A stretch of DNA of 7,892 nt from an uncultured Dehalococcoidia bacterium (GTDB lineage Bacteria; Chloroflexota; Dehalococcoidia; Tepidiformales; Tepidiformaceae): NCBI GenBank assembly GCA_937954195.1, contig CALFYR010000657.1, positions 1-7,892 of the forward strand, given 5' to 3'. The position numbers and the translations under genes were made by a program. Below are positions 1 through 5,698 of this stretch, in pieces; the stretch's first letter is position 1; every line of letters begins with the position of its first letter. The notes below the pieces were generated by a model. It was not told where the DNA came from. It worked only from the letters and a program-made list of their open reading frames with translations, and did not search any database.

Positions 1-55
1 AGCCGTCAGCCGTCAGCCGTCAGCCGTCAGCCGTCAGCCGTCAGCCGTCAGCCGT
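1..55. repeat. 7-bp tandem repeat (AGCCGTC), truncated at left edge
   Basis: Seven perfect head-to-tail copies of AGCCGTC are followed by six bases of an eighth, after which C becomes T and the array stops. It begins at base 1, so the true length is unknown. A period of 7 is not a multiple of 3, so it is unlikely to lie in a conserved reading frame. It sits beyond the 3' end of the dehydrogenase gene in intergenic DNA. A simple-sequence repeat like this can vary in copy number by slippage, or can be an assembly artefact. Confidence 0.95.
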
Positions 56-104
56 TGAGAGGCTCACGCGGGACCATCGGAGTCAATCACGCTGCGCTCC
101 CTTG

Positions 105-184
105 CGGTCGCGGTTCCCGTGGGCGTGGTGCGACGCGAGCCGCTTCGGTGGGTTCGACGCGCCGCTTCCTGCCGGTCGCGGTTC
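105..184. repeat. Short imperfect direct repeat in intergenic DNA
   Basis: The 12-mer CGGTCGCGGTTC occurs at 105-116 and again at 173-184. The bases just before each copy are also similar (a GC-T-CC-TG-like run), so each unit may be about 24 bp, spaced 68 bp. No gene can be supported between base 56 and the dehydrogenase stop at 201, and I see nothing else there. The repeat may be chance in GC-rich DNA or the remains of a duplication. Confidence 0.35.
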
Positions 185-200
185 TGATGGTGCGGTCGAC

Positions 201-1232
201 CTATGGGCGGAGGCCGATTTTGAGGACGCCGCCGTCGCGCTTGCGGAAGAGGTCGTAGCCGGCCGGGGTTTCCGCGATCTTCATGTTGTGGGTAAGGAGC
301 GGGCGGAGGTCCACCTTGTTGGTGGCGACGAGCGCCATCATGCGTTCGAGGCGGGCCGTGCCGACCGGGCAGAGCGTGGTAATGAGCTTGCGGTGCATGA
401 ACGAGTTGCCGGTGGGCATCTTGAGTTCGGAGAACTCGGAGTAGACGCCGACAGAACTGATCGTGCCGCCGCTGCGGACCGACTGGCAGGCGTTCTCGAA
501 GGTGACCTGCTGGCCGAGCGCCTCGACGGAAATATCGACACCCTGCCCGCCGGTAAGACGCATGATTTCGCTCACGGCGTCCTTCGGGTCGACGACGATA
601 TCGGCGCCGAGGCGCTTTGCCATGGCGACGCGCTCGGGAATGGATTCGACGCCGATGATGAGGCCAGCGCCGTAGGTGCGTGCGCCGGCGGTAGCGCAAA
701 GGCCAACGGGCCCCTGGGCGAAGATGGCGACCGAATCGCCGGGCTTGATTTCGGCGCGTTCGATGGCCGCGAAGCCGGTCGACATGATGTCGGTGGCGAA
801 AATGACCTGCTCGTCTTCCAGGTTGTCCGGGATTTTGGCCATGGAGGCCTGGGCGCCATTGATAAGGAAGTACTCGCCCTGGCCGCCGAAGACGAGGTTG
901 CTCGGGCGGAAGGTGAGGCAGAGCTGGAGGTCGCCGACCTGGCAGTTGCGGCAGGTGCCACAGGACTGGAAGCAGCTCACCACGACGCGGTCGCCGGGCT
1001 TGAAGGCGGTGACGCCATCCCCGATTGCGTGGACGACACCGACGGCTTCGTGGCCCATGGGGAGGCCGGGAGGCACGGGCATGTGGTCGACGATGTGGAT
1101 ATCGCTGCCGCAGATGGTGGCGAGGGTGGTTTTGATGACGGCCTGGCCGGGGCCGGGGGTATCGGGGAAGGGGACGGCCTGCATGGCCACCGAGCCCTGG
1201 CCGGTTTTGACGCATGAGTTGGAGGTGGGCAT
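201..1232 (-). CDS. Zinc-dependent alcohol dehydrogenase, secondary-alcohol/threonine-dehydrogenase-like
   Basis: A 343-aa medium-chain dehydrogenase/reductase, a normal family length, expected to be cytosolic and to oxidise an alcohol with NAD(P)+. The N-terminal GroES-like domain carries the catalytic-zinc set C41 (in CGSD), H61-E62 (GHE) and probably D148. A complete structural-zinc lobe is present: C91, C94, C97, C105. The Rossmann fold has GPVGL at about 174-178. Overall it resembles bacterial secondary-alcohol (isopropanol-type) dehydrogenases such as the Clostridium/Thermoanaerobacter enzymes. Those lack the four-Cys lobe and carry a Gly where this protein has E196 (GVES); an acidic residue there usually goes with NAD+ rather than NADP+. 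The ATG at 1232 has an AGGCGG Shine-Dalgarno-like site 4 nt upstream, inside the end of the toxin region. It follows the toxin gene by only 8 nt, so co-transcription is likely. The substrate cannot be read from sequence. Confidence 0.93.
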   Translation of the reverse strand: MPTSNSCVKTGQGSVAMQAVPFPDTPGPGQAVIKTTLATICGSDIHIVDHMPVPPGLPMGHEAVGVVHAIGDGVTAFKPGDRVVVSCFQSCGTCRNCQVGDLQLCLTFRPSNLVFGGQGEYFLINGAQASMAKIPDNLEDEQVIFATDIMSTGFAAIERAEIKPGDSVAIFAQGPVGLCATAGARTYGAGLIIGVESIPERVAMAKRLGADIVVDPKDAVSEIMRLTGGQGVDISVEALGQQVTFENACQSVRSGGTISSVGVYSEFSELKMPTGNSFMHRKLITTLCPVGTARLERMMALVATNKVDLRPLLTHNMKIAETPAGYDLFRKRDGGVLKIGLRP

Positions 1233-1240
1233 GGAACCGC

Positions 1241-1564
1241 CTATCGAAGATCGAGGATGACTTTGACCGCGGATTCTACGCGCGCGAGGTCACCAGCTGA
1301 AAGCGCACCGAGTTGATCGCGCAGGCGTTCCTTCGCGATCGTTGTGAGCTGCGTTGCGAGCGCTTTGGATTCCCGGCCATCAACGGAAACGATGGCTTCC
1401 CCAGCAAAAAGCCGGCTGGTATTTGACGTGAGCGGGATGACCTCGAGACGGTTCAGGTGAGGAAGCGCTCGGTCGGAGGTAACAATGATGGCCGGACGGC
1501 GCTTCTGGATTTCGCCACCCTGGCCGGGCCCGAATTCGACCCAGTACACATCACCTCGGTTCAT
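1241..1564 (-). CDS. mazF: MazF/PemK-family toxin (endoribonuclease)
   Basis: A 107-aa protein with the MazF/PemK fold signature: an RGDVYWV opening (residues 3-9), then a GGEIQKRRP loop with R22-R23-P24, the IPLTSN segment around T46, and QLTTIAKERL (72-81). Members of this family are sequence-specific mRNA-cleaving toxins of type II toxin-antitoxin modules, and the length is typical. I prefer the ATG at 1564: the product then starts MNRGDVYWV like its relatives, and GGTGA lies 8 nt upstream. A GTG at 1576 would add four residues. With the ATG start the gene overlaps the 3' end of the antitoxin gene by 14 nt, the usual translational coupling of such pairs. No key region appears lost, so the toxin is probably active. 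Confidence 0.92.
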   Translation of the reverse strand: MNRGDVYWVEFGPGQGGEIQKRRPAIIVTSDRALPHLNRLEVIPLTSNTSRLFAGEAIVSVDGRESKALATQLTTIAKERLRDQLGALSAGDLARVESAVKVILDLR

Positions 1565-1790
1565 CGGCAACGTCACCGATCAGGGCTTCGGACCATTCGA
1601 GCGCTTCCTTGTCGGCACCGTTTTCCGCCTCGTAGGCAGCAAGTTCACGAAACGACTGCTCGATCTCGTCAACGACGACATGAGGACGAACGAGCTCTTC
1701 GATGAATCCGCTAATGTGCCCGCGCCCGACGACGCGATGGAGTCCATCGTAGACCTCCTCGGTAACCGTGATGGTCAGTTTTCTCTGCAT
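1551..1790 (-). CDS. Ribbon-helix-helix antitoxin (MazE/CopG-like partner of MazF)
   Basis: A 79-aa protein. Residues 3-10 (RKLTITVT) form a short basic beta-strand, followed by two predicted helices (about 12-22 and 26-37, including SGFIEELVR). This is the layout of a ribbon-helix-helix DNA-binding domain. The acidic C-terminal half (about 40-79, many E and D) is the kind of flexible tail that wraps and blocks MazF toxins. It likely neutralises the toxin and represses its own promoter. The ATG at 1790 is chosen because the strand begins immediately after it. The frame stays open to an ATG at 1943, but that extension is low-complexity and crosses the promoter/operator. There is no Shine-Dalgarno; a -10-like box ends 6 nt before the ATG. 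Confidence 0.87.
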   Translation of the reverse strand: MQRKLTITVTEEVYDGLHRVVGRGHISGFIEELVRPHVVVDEIEQSFRELAAYEAENGADKEALEWSEALIGDVADEPR

Positions 1791-1796
1791 GATCGC

Positions 1797-1824
1797 AGTA
1801 TACGTGTAAGCGTACGTATACGTG
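1797..1824 (-). promoter_or_regulatory. Likely promoter and autoregulatory operator of the toxin-antitoxin operon
   Basis: On the minus strand a TATACT -10-like box (1802-1797) ends 6 nt before the antitoxin ATG, placing transcription start at or next to the ATG. Around it the 9-mer GTATACGTG (plus strand) occurs twice, at 1798-1806 and 1816-1824. GTATACG (1798-1804) and CGTATAC (1815-1821) form a 7-bp inverted repeat with a 10-bp spacer. Paired short palindromes overlapping the -10 are what ribbon-helix-helix antitoxins typically bind. I see no good -35 match. Repressor binding is inferred. Confidence 0.6.
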
Positions 1825-1934
1825 GCGAGGCATGGATCGCAGCTTCTCCGGAAGACTGTGGGGGTGCGGGCGGTGTAGCGCTTACTGGCGTGCGCGCCTC
1901 TGATCGTGCTGCGAATTTGGTGGGGGGGGGCCAT

Positions 1935-1954
1935 GCCCGCCATCCCTGGCGGGC
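1935..1954 (-). terminator. GC-rich hairpin downstream of nadE
   Basis: GCCCGCC (1935-1941) and GGCGGGC (1948-1954) form a perfect 7-bp stem with a 6-nt loop, about 28 nt past the nadE stop. No U-tract follows on the minus strand; instead there is a run of C (nine G on the plus strand at 1922-1930). It is plausible as a terminator for the topoisomerase/nadE unit. The rest of the 1825-1982 spacer shows no gene. Confidence 0.45.
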
Positions 1955-1982
1955 CTCGGATTCGCGCGTGGGTTGGGGGTAC

Positions 1983-3731
1983 CTACTGCCGGACTTTGGC
2001 GGCGAGCGGGAGGCGGCGGTCGCGGCCGAAGGCCCGGGGGGTGATCTTGATCCCGGGGGCGGCCTGGCGGCGCTTGTATTCGTTGCGGTCGACGAGGCCG
2101 ACGACGCGGCGGACGGTCGGTTCGTCGTAACCCATGGCGACGATTTCGGGGACGGTGCGGTCGTCTTCGACGTAGGCCTCGAGGATGGGGTCGAGGATGT
2201 CGTATGGCGGCAGGCTGTCCTGGTCGAGCTGGCCAGGTTTGAGTTCGGCGCTGGGTGGCTTTTCGATGGTGTTCCAGGGGATGAGTTCGCGGCCGGCGGT
2301 TTCGTTTCGCCAGCGCGCCAGGCGGTAGACGAGCGTCTTCGGTACATCCTTGATGACGGCGAAGCCGCCAGCCATATCGCCGTAAAGGGTGGCGTAGCCG
2401 GTGGCCATTTCGCTCTTGTTGCCGCAGGAGAGCAGGATGGACCCGAACTTGTTCGAGAGGGTCATCATCACGTTGCCGCGCTGACGGGCCTGGAGGTTCT
2501 CCTCGGCAGTGCCGGGATCGCCCCCTTCGAAGGCGTCGGCGAGCATGTCGAGCATCGCGGCGTGAGCTGGCTCGATGGGGATAGTGAAGAAGGCGGCCCC
2601 GAGGTTCTCAGCAAGGGCGCGCGCATCATCCTGGGAGTGTTGGCTGGAATAGCGGCTGGGCAGGGAGACGGTTGTCACGTTCTCGGCCCCGATGGCGTCG
2701 ACGGCGATAGCGGTGACGAGGGCGGAATCGATGCCCCCTGAGACCGAGACGAGCGCCTTCTTGAAACCGGTCTTGCGGAGGTAATCGCGCGTACCGAGGA
2801 CGAGGGCCTGCCAGACCTCGCCTTCTTCGCCGAGAAGGCCGACCTTTGGCACGGCGAGCGGGGCCTTTTCCACCGTGTGAGTCGCGCCGGGGTCGGCGTC
2901 CCAGCCGGTATCGACGTATTCGGCGCCGGACCGCCAATCGCGGTCGCGCAGCTCCGCGCGGCGCCGGGGGTCGTGGAGGCGCTGCTGAGCGACTTCGTCG
3001 AGATCGACATCGACGACGACGAGTTCGCTGGAGAATTGGGCTCCGCGTGCGACGACCTTACCTTCGGCGTTGGCGACCATGGATGCGCCATCGAAAACCA
3101 GCTCATCCTGGCCGCCGACCTGGTTGAGGTAGGCAATGGCGATGAGGTTGTCGGCGGCGCGGGTAGCGATCATGCGTTCGCGGTCGCGGGCCTTGCCGCG
3201 GTGGTATGGCGAAGCGTTGATGTTGATACAGAGTTCGGCGCCGCCGAGGGCCATGACATCGAGCGGCGCCCCGGGGAACCAGATGTCTTCGCAAATGCTG
3301 ACGCCGAAGGTGAATTCGCCGGCGGTGTAGACTGGCACGCGAGTCCCGGCAGCGAAGTAGCGCTCCTCATCGAACACGCCGTAGTTGGGGAGGCGGCGCT
3401 TGTGGTAGGTATCGACCCAGGCGCCATCGGCGAAGATAGCGGCGGCGTTGTACGGATCGCCGCGCTCCCAATCGACAAAGCCGACGATGGCGATGATGCC
3501 GTGCGTTTGGCCCGCAAGGGTGGCGACGGCATCGCGGGAGGCTTCACAGAAGGCGCGGCGAAGGACCAGGTCTTCGGGCGGGTAGCCAGTCACGGCGAGT
3601 TCGGGAAACGCGACGACCTGGCAGCCGTTGCGGCGGGCATCTTCGACCCCCGCTTCGATGAGGGCGATGTTGCCATCGATGTCGCCGACGGTGGTGTTGA
3701 TCTGCGCGAGCCCGAGCCGGACGGTCCTCAT
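1983..3731 (-). CDS. nadE: Glutamine-dependent NAD+ synthetase
   Basis: A 582-aa cytosolic enzyme for the last step of NAD+ biosynthesis: ATP-dependent amidation of deamido-NAD+ using ammonia drawn from glutamine. The N-terminal nitrilase-type amidase domain (about 1-265) has the catalytic triad E44 (FPELAVTGYPPEDL), K111 (YHKRRLPNYGVFDE) and C147 (SICEDIW). The C-terminal synthetase domain (about 300-582) has the ATP-pyrophosphatase P-loop SGGIDS (331-336). It also has the conserved stretches QARQRGN (414-420), CGNKSEMATGY (436-446), PPSAELKPGQ (492-501) and DQDSLPPYD (503-511). Length and order match the fused two-domain NadE. The ATG at 3731 gives a canonical N-terminus (MRTVRLGLAQ); the 39-residue upstream extension is low-complexity and overlaps the neighbouring gene. 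There is no Shine-Dalgarno; a TATACT box ends 6 nt before the ATG. It lies 34 nt downstream of the 87-aa gene on the same strand. Confidence 0.97.
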   Translation of the reverse strand: MRTVRLGLAQINTTVGDIDGNIALIEAGVEDARRNGCQVVAFPELAVTGYPPEDLVLRRAFCEASRDAVATLAGQTHGIIAIVGFVDWERGDPYNAAAIFADGAWVDTYHKRRLPNYGVFDEERYFAAGTRVPVYTAGEFTFGVSICEDIWFPGAPLDVMALGGAELCININASPYHRGKARDRERMIATRAADNLIAIAYLNQVGGQDELVFDGASMVANAEGKVVARGAQFSSELVVVDVDLDEVAQQRLHDPRRRAELRDRDWRSGAEYVDTGWDADPGATHTVEKAPLAVPKVGLLGEEGEVWQALVLGTRDYLRKTGFKKALVSVSGGIDSALVTAIAVDAIGAENVTTVSLPSRYSSQHSQDDARALAENLGAAFFTIPIEPAHAAMLDMLADAFEGGDPGTAEENLQARQRGNVMMTLSNKFGSILLSCGNKSEMATGYATLYGDMAGGFAVIKDVPKTLVYRLARWRNETAGRELIPWNTIEKPPSAELKPGQLDQDSLPPYDILDPILEAYVEDDRTVPEIVAMGYDEPTVRRVVGLVDRNEYKRRQAAPGIKITPRAFGRDRRLPLAAKVRQ

Positions 3732-3737
3732 GGTGGA

Positions 3738-3743
3738 AGTATA
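3738..3743 (-). promoter_or_regulatory. -10-like box immediately upstream of nadE
   Basis: TATACT on the minus strand (5 of 6 to TATAAT) is separated from the nadE ATG by exactly 6 nt, the same box and spacing as at the antitoxin gene. If used, nadE would have a leaderless transcript starting at or near the ATG, besides any read-through from the topoisomerase unit. No clear -35 element is seen. This is an inference from position and motif. Confidence 0.45.
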
Positions 3744-3765
3744 CGGCGGCGGGAGTGCCGAACCG

Positions 3766-4029
3766 CTAGGTCTGGGTGTGGGGGTCGTCTTCGGCCGCTT
3801 CTTCGGCGGACTCCATGCCCTGTTCGATGGATTGGCGGACCTGGGCATCGGTGGCGTGTTCGCCGGGAGTGAAGACCGAGACTACGCGCAGGCCCGAGAC
3901 CTGCGAGTCGTTGTCTTTGGGGCCGGTGACGGAGCCATCGCTCCAAACGTAGATGTCGGTCTCGGAATCCTCAGGCTTCCGCTGGAGCAGTTCCTGGACG
4001 CGGGTAACGGTCGAATCGAGCCATTTCAT
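3766..4029 (-). CDS. Conserved-looking small protein of unknown function, coupled to topoisomerase IB
   Basis: An 87-aa soluble-looking protein that I do not recognise. There is no signal peptide, membrane segment or metal motif. A basic helical N-terminus (about 1-18) precedes a short predicted beta region (about 26-54, with DIYVWSDGS and GLRVVSVFTPG). The C-terminal tail is strongly acidic (about 62-83, many E and D). Evidence that it is real: AAGGAGG lies 5 nt upstream of the ATG, and that ATG overlaps the topoisomerase stop as ATGA (4029-4026), so translation is probably coupled. nadE follows 34 nt after its stop. An accessory role with the topoisomerase is conceivable but rests only on position. 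Confidence 0.75.
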   Translation of the reverse strand: MKWLDSTVTRVQELLQRKPEDSETDIYVWSDGSVTGPKDNDSQVSGLRVVSVFTPGEHATDAQVRQSIEQGMESAEEAAEDDPHTQT

Positions 4030-5111
4030 GGGGAGCCTCCTTCGGCGTCTGAGCGTGGGGCGCTATCGGACTGTTTCAAGACCCAGAGAAGCAGGCGTTC
4101 TTCGGGGTTGGCCGTACGGCGCCAGCGAGCCCGGTTGCGGCGCCATGCCTCCTGCAGGGTTCCCTGGCGGAATGCATCGAAGACCGCGGGCGAGATGTAG
4201 CACTGCTTGCAGATGCTTCGCGTATTTCCGAGGCGCTCGGCGACGAGGTCGGCGATGCGGTTCTCCGTACGCGTGGCGGCGGTCTTCGAGGCCGGAACGG
4301 GTTCGCAGGCAAGGAGCGAGGCGGCGACGACGGACGCAGTCCAGGTGCGGAAGTCCTTGGCGGTGAACTCGCCGGCCGCGGCTTCGCGGAGGTAGGCGTT
4401 CACATCCTGGCTGCGGATGCGGTCGCGGCCGCCGCCATCGAGATACTGAAAGAGGACCTGGCCGGGGAGTTCGGAGCAATCGCGGATGACGCGGGCGACG
4501 CGGCGGTCGCAAACCTCGATGGAGTGCTTCTTGCCGCCTTTGCCGTTGAAGGAGAGTCGGACGGATTCGCCGAGGACAGAGACGTGCCGGCAGCGAAGCG
4601 TGGTGAGGCCGAAGCTCTTGTTCTCGATAGCGTATTGCTCGTTCCCAACCCGGACGGCGGCGAGGTCCAGCAGACGGACGACACCGGCGACGACCCTGCG
4701 GTGGTCCAGAGCGCGCCGGGCAAGGTCGGACTGCACCCGGCGGCGGATACGCGGGAGGGCTCGACCGAATGCGAGCATGCGGTGGAACTTGGTGGCATCC
4801 CGGATGGCACGCCATTCGGGGTGGTAGATGTATTGCTTGCGGCCGCGGCCATCGCGGCCGGTCGCCTGGATATGGCTGCACGGGTCGGGTGATATCCAGA
4901 CTGAGGTCCAGGCAGGGGGAATGGCGAGGGCGCGGATGCGTTCGAGCGCGGCAGGGTCGGAGATTGGCCGGGCGTCTTGATCGAGGTATGAGAAGCCCTT
5001 GCCGCGCCGCTGGCGGCCGAGGCCGGGTGCTTCATCGGTTGTCCAGGTGAGTTCGGCAGCAGTGACCACGTTCGGAGCATGAACGACGGGCCCGGGGCCG
5101 GGGAATTCCAA
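4026..5111 (-). CDS. DNA topoisomerase IB (poxvirus/bacterial type)
   Basis: A 361-aa topoisomerase IB, close to the usual bacterial size. It relaxes positive and negative supercoils through a 3'-phosphotyrosyl intermediate, without ATP. The N-terminal DNA-binding domain includes RGKGFSYLDQD (36-46) and the IPPAWTSVWISPDP segment (64-77). The catalytic domain shows R154 (RVGNE), the GKGGKK loop with K191, R255 (KDFRTW), N296 (LGNT) and the nucleophile Y305 (CKQCYISPAV). Asn in the fourth position instead of the vaccinia His is, as I recall, the bacterial form. The start is uncertain: TTG at 5111 is the first in-frame option after a TAG at 5129-5127, and a GTG at 5069 would give 347 aa. Neither has a Shine-Dalgarno. 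It overlaps the 87-aa gene by 4 nt (ATGA) and heads a likely operon with it and nadE. Confidence 0.93.
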   Translation of the reverse strand: MEFPGPGPVVHAPNVVTAAELTWTTDEAPGLGRQRRGKGFSYLDQDARPISDPAALERIRALAIPPAWTSVWISPDPCSHIQATGRDGRGRKQYIYHPEWRAIRDATKFHRMLAFGRALPRIRRRVQSDLARRALDHRRVVAGVVRLLDLAAVRVGNEQYAIENKSFGLTTLRCRHVSVLGESVRLSFNGKGGKKHSIEVCDRRVARVIRDCSELPGQVLFQYLDGGGRDRIRSQDVNAYLREAAAGEFTAKDFRTWTASVVAASLLACEPVPASKTAATRTENRIADLVAERLGNTRSICKQCYISPAVFDAFRQGTLQEAWRRNRARWRRTANPEERLLLWVLKQSDSAPRSDAEGGSP

Positions 5112-5176
5112 CGAAGGCGCGTTTGGCTATCGAAAAGGTAACGATCCTGCGCGTGGGGAATCTTCACATTCGCGGG

Positions 5177-5205
5177 TTGGCATTTCGTATTTGGGGGTAT
5201 AGCGT
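5177..5205 (+). promoter_or_regulatory. Possible promoter of the 80-aa gene
   Basis: TTGGCA (5177-5182; 5 of 6 to the -35 consensus) is followed, after 17 bp, by TAGCGT (5200-5205), which fits TANNNT. It ends 6 nt before the ATG at 5212, so the transcript would be leaderless. A shifted alternative -10, TATAGC (5198-5203), gives a 15-bp spacer. The 100-bp gap 5112-5211 must also hold the divergent topoisomerase promoter, which I cannot place. Confidence 0.35.
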
Positions 5206-5211
5206 GGAATT

Positions 5212-5454
5212 ATGAACCGCATTGAAGCAGGAATGGTGGTGCTGGCTTTGGATGACCGGCGCCTGGGAACCATTCGCAACATTCGCCCCTGTTGCTTTGA
5301 AATCCAGATTGATTCGACGACGGAACGGGTATACCTGGCGAAGGATGCCATTTTTAACATCGATATGCGTGTGACACTGATCTGCCTGCGCAGCGATATC
5401 GCCCGGTACAGGTGCCGAATACATCACCCTGACGTTGTGGGGGCGGGCACATAG
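5212..5454 (+). CDS. Small DUF2171/PRC-barrel-like protein
   Basis: An 80-aa protein whose layout recalls the DUF2171 family, which is related to PRC-barrel domains. EAGMVVLALDDRRLGTIRNI (5-24) matches the 'x-G-M-x-V-x-x-x-D-x-x-x-x-G-x-V' opening. CFEIQI (28-33) is the central strand, VYLAKDAIFNI (40-50) matches the 'yIP-x-x-A-I' strand, and VTLIC (54-58) closes the barrel. The function of these small proteins is unknown; PRC barrels often mediate protein contacts. The C-terminal tail is His/Arg-containing (66-74). There is no convincing Shine-Dalgarno. It is divergent from topoisomerase IB and ends inside a hairpin shared with the convergent operon. Its codons look less GC-rich than those of its neighbours, which may indicate a different origin. 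Confidence 0.7.
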   Translation: MNRIEAGMVVLALDDRRLGTIRNIRPCCFEIQIDSTTERVYLAKDAIFNIDMRVTLICLRSDIARYRCRIHHPDVVGAGT

Positions 5455-5462
5455 GCCCGCCC
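5441..5462. terminator. Hairpin between convergent genes (likely bidirectional terminator)
   Basis: GGGCGGGC (5441-5448) and GCCCGCCC (5455-5462) form a perfect 8-bp stem with a 6-nt loop. The loop carries the TAG stop of the 80-aa gene. The stop of the convergent 75-aa gene (5467) is only 4 nt beyond. There is no U-tract on either side. Its position between tail-to-tail genes supports a bidirectional terminator. Confidence 0.65.
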
Positions 5463-5466
5463 GAAT

Positions 5467-5694
5467 TCAACTCCGCTCATCGGGCCGCAGCCGTTCTTTG
5501 ACCGCCTGGCCGGCGGCGTGGTGATCCGGGATTTCGCCGTGTTCCATGGATTGCGCACCTTCGCGCATGTTGCCGACGACCTGCTCGAGCGTGAGGTTGG
5601 ATGCGGCGGCGGCACGCTGCAGGGTGGCGACGGTGATGTTTCGTTCGTCGCCATGGGCGTCTTCGTAGTTACCGCATCCGCAGCTGATACACAT
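5467..5694 (-). CDS. Small Cys-motif protein (CxxCxC N-terminus), unknown function
   Basis: A 75-aa protein starting MCISCGCG, so C2, C5 and C7 form a CxxCxC cluster right at the N-terminus. An acidic/His stretch follows (EDAHGDERNI, 11-20), and the rest is helical and amphipathic (about 22-70), with H52, H58 and H59. I recall uncharacterised small proteins of this 'MC-x-x-CGCG ... HGD' style in high-GC bacteria, but with no function assigned. The Cys cluster suggests metal binding or redox activity. The ATG at 5694 is chosen because a GGAGGAGG run lies about 8 nt upstream; a longer in-frame form (ATG at 5778) would run well into the cupredoxin gene. It lies 4 nt after the cupredoxin stop, as the last gene of a three-gene operon. 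Confidence 0.8.
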   Translation of the reverse strand: MCISCGCGNYEDAHGDERNITVATLQRAAAASNLTLEQVVGNMREGAQSMEHGEIPDHHAAGQAVKERLRPDERS

Positions 5695-5698
5695 GGGG

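Noticed and set aside
102..1217. Long open frame on the plus strand opposite the dehydrogenase (371 aa), and a 383-aa frame on the minus strand (64-1215)
   Set aside because: No domain is recognisable and composition is biased (A/G/D-rich or Arg/Pro/His-rich). Both are by-products of strong GC bias over the true dehydrogenase frame, which has all zinc-binding residues.
1791..1842. GATCGCAG repeated at 1791-1798 and 1835-1842 flanking the operator, considered as a target-site duplication
   Set aside because: Only 8 bp, 44 bp apart, with no transposon-like ends between them; chance is sufficient.
1922..1930. Run of nine G
   Set aside because: A homopolymer next to a hairpin; a possible sequencing-error spot, but it lies in no gene and shows no function.
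1485..2741. 418-aa plus-strand frame across the toxin, antitoxin and nadE 3' end
   Set aside because: It crosses three well-supported minus-strand genes and a terminator-like hairpin, and has no motif.
2877..3872. 331-aa plus-strand frame opposite nadE
   Set aside because: Antisense to the conserved amidase domain, with no recognisable domain or ribosome site.
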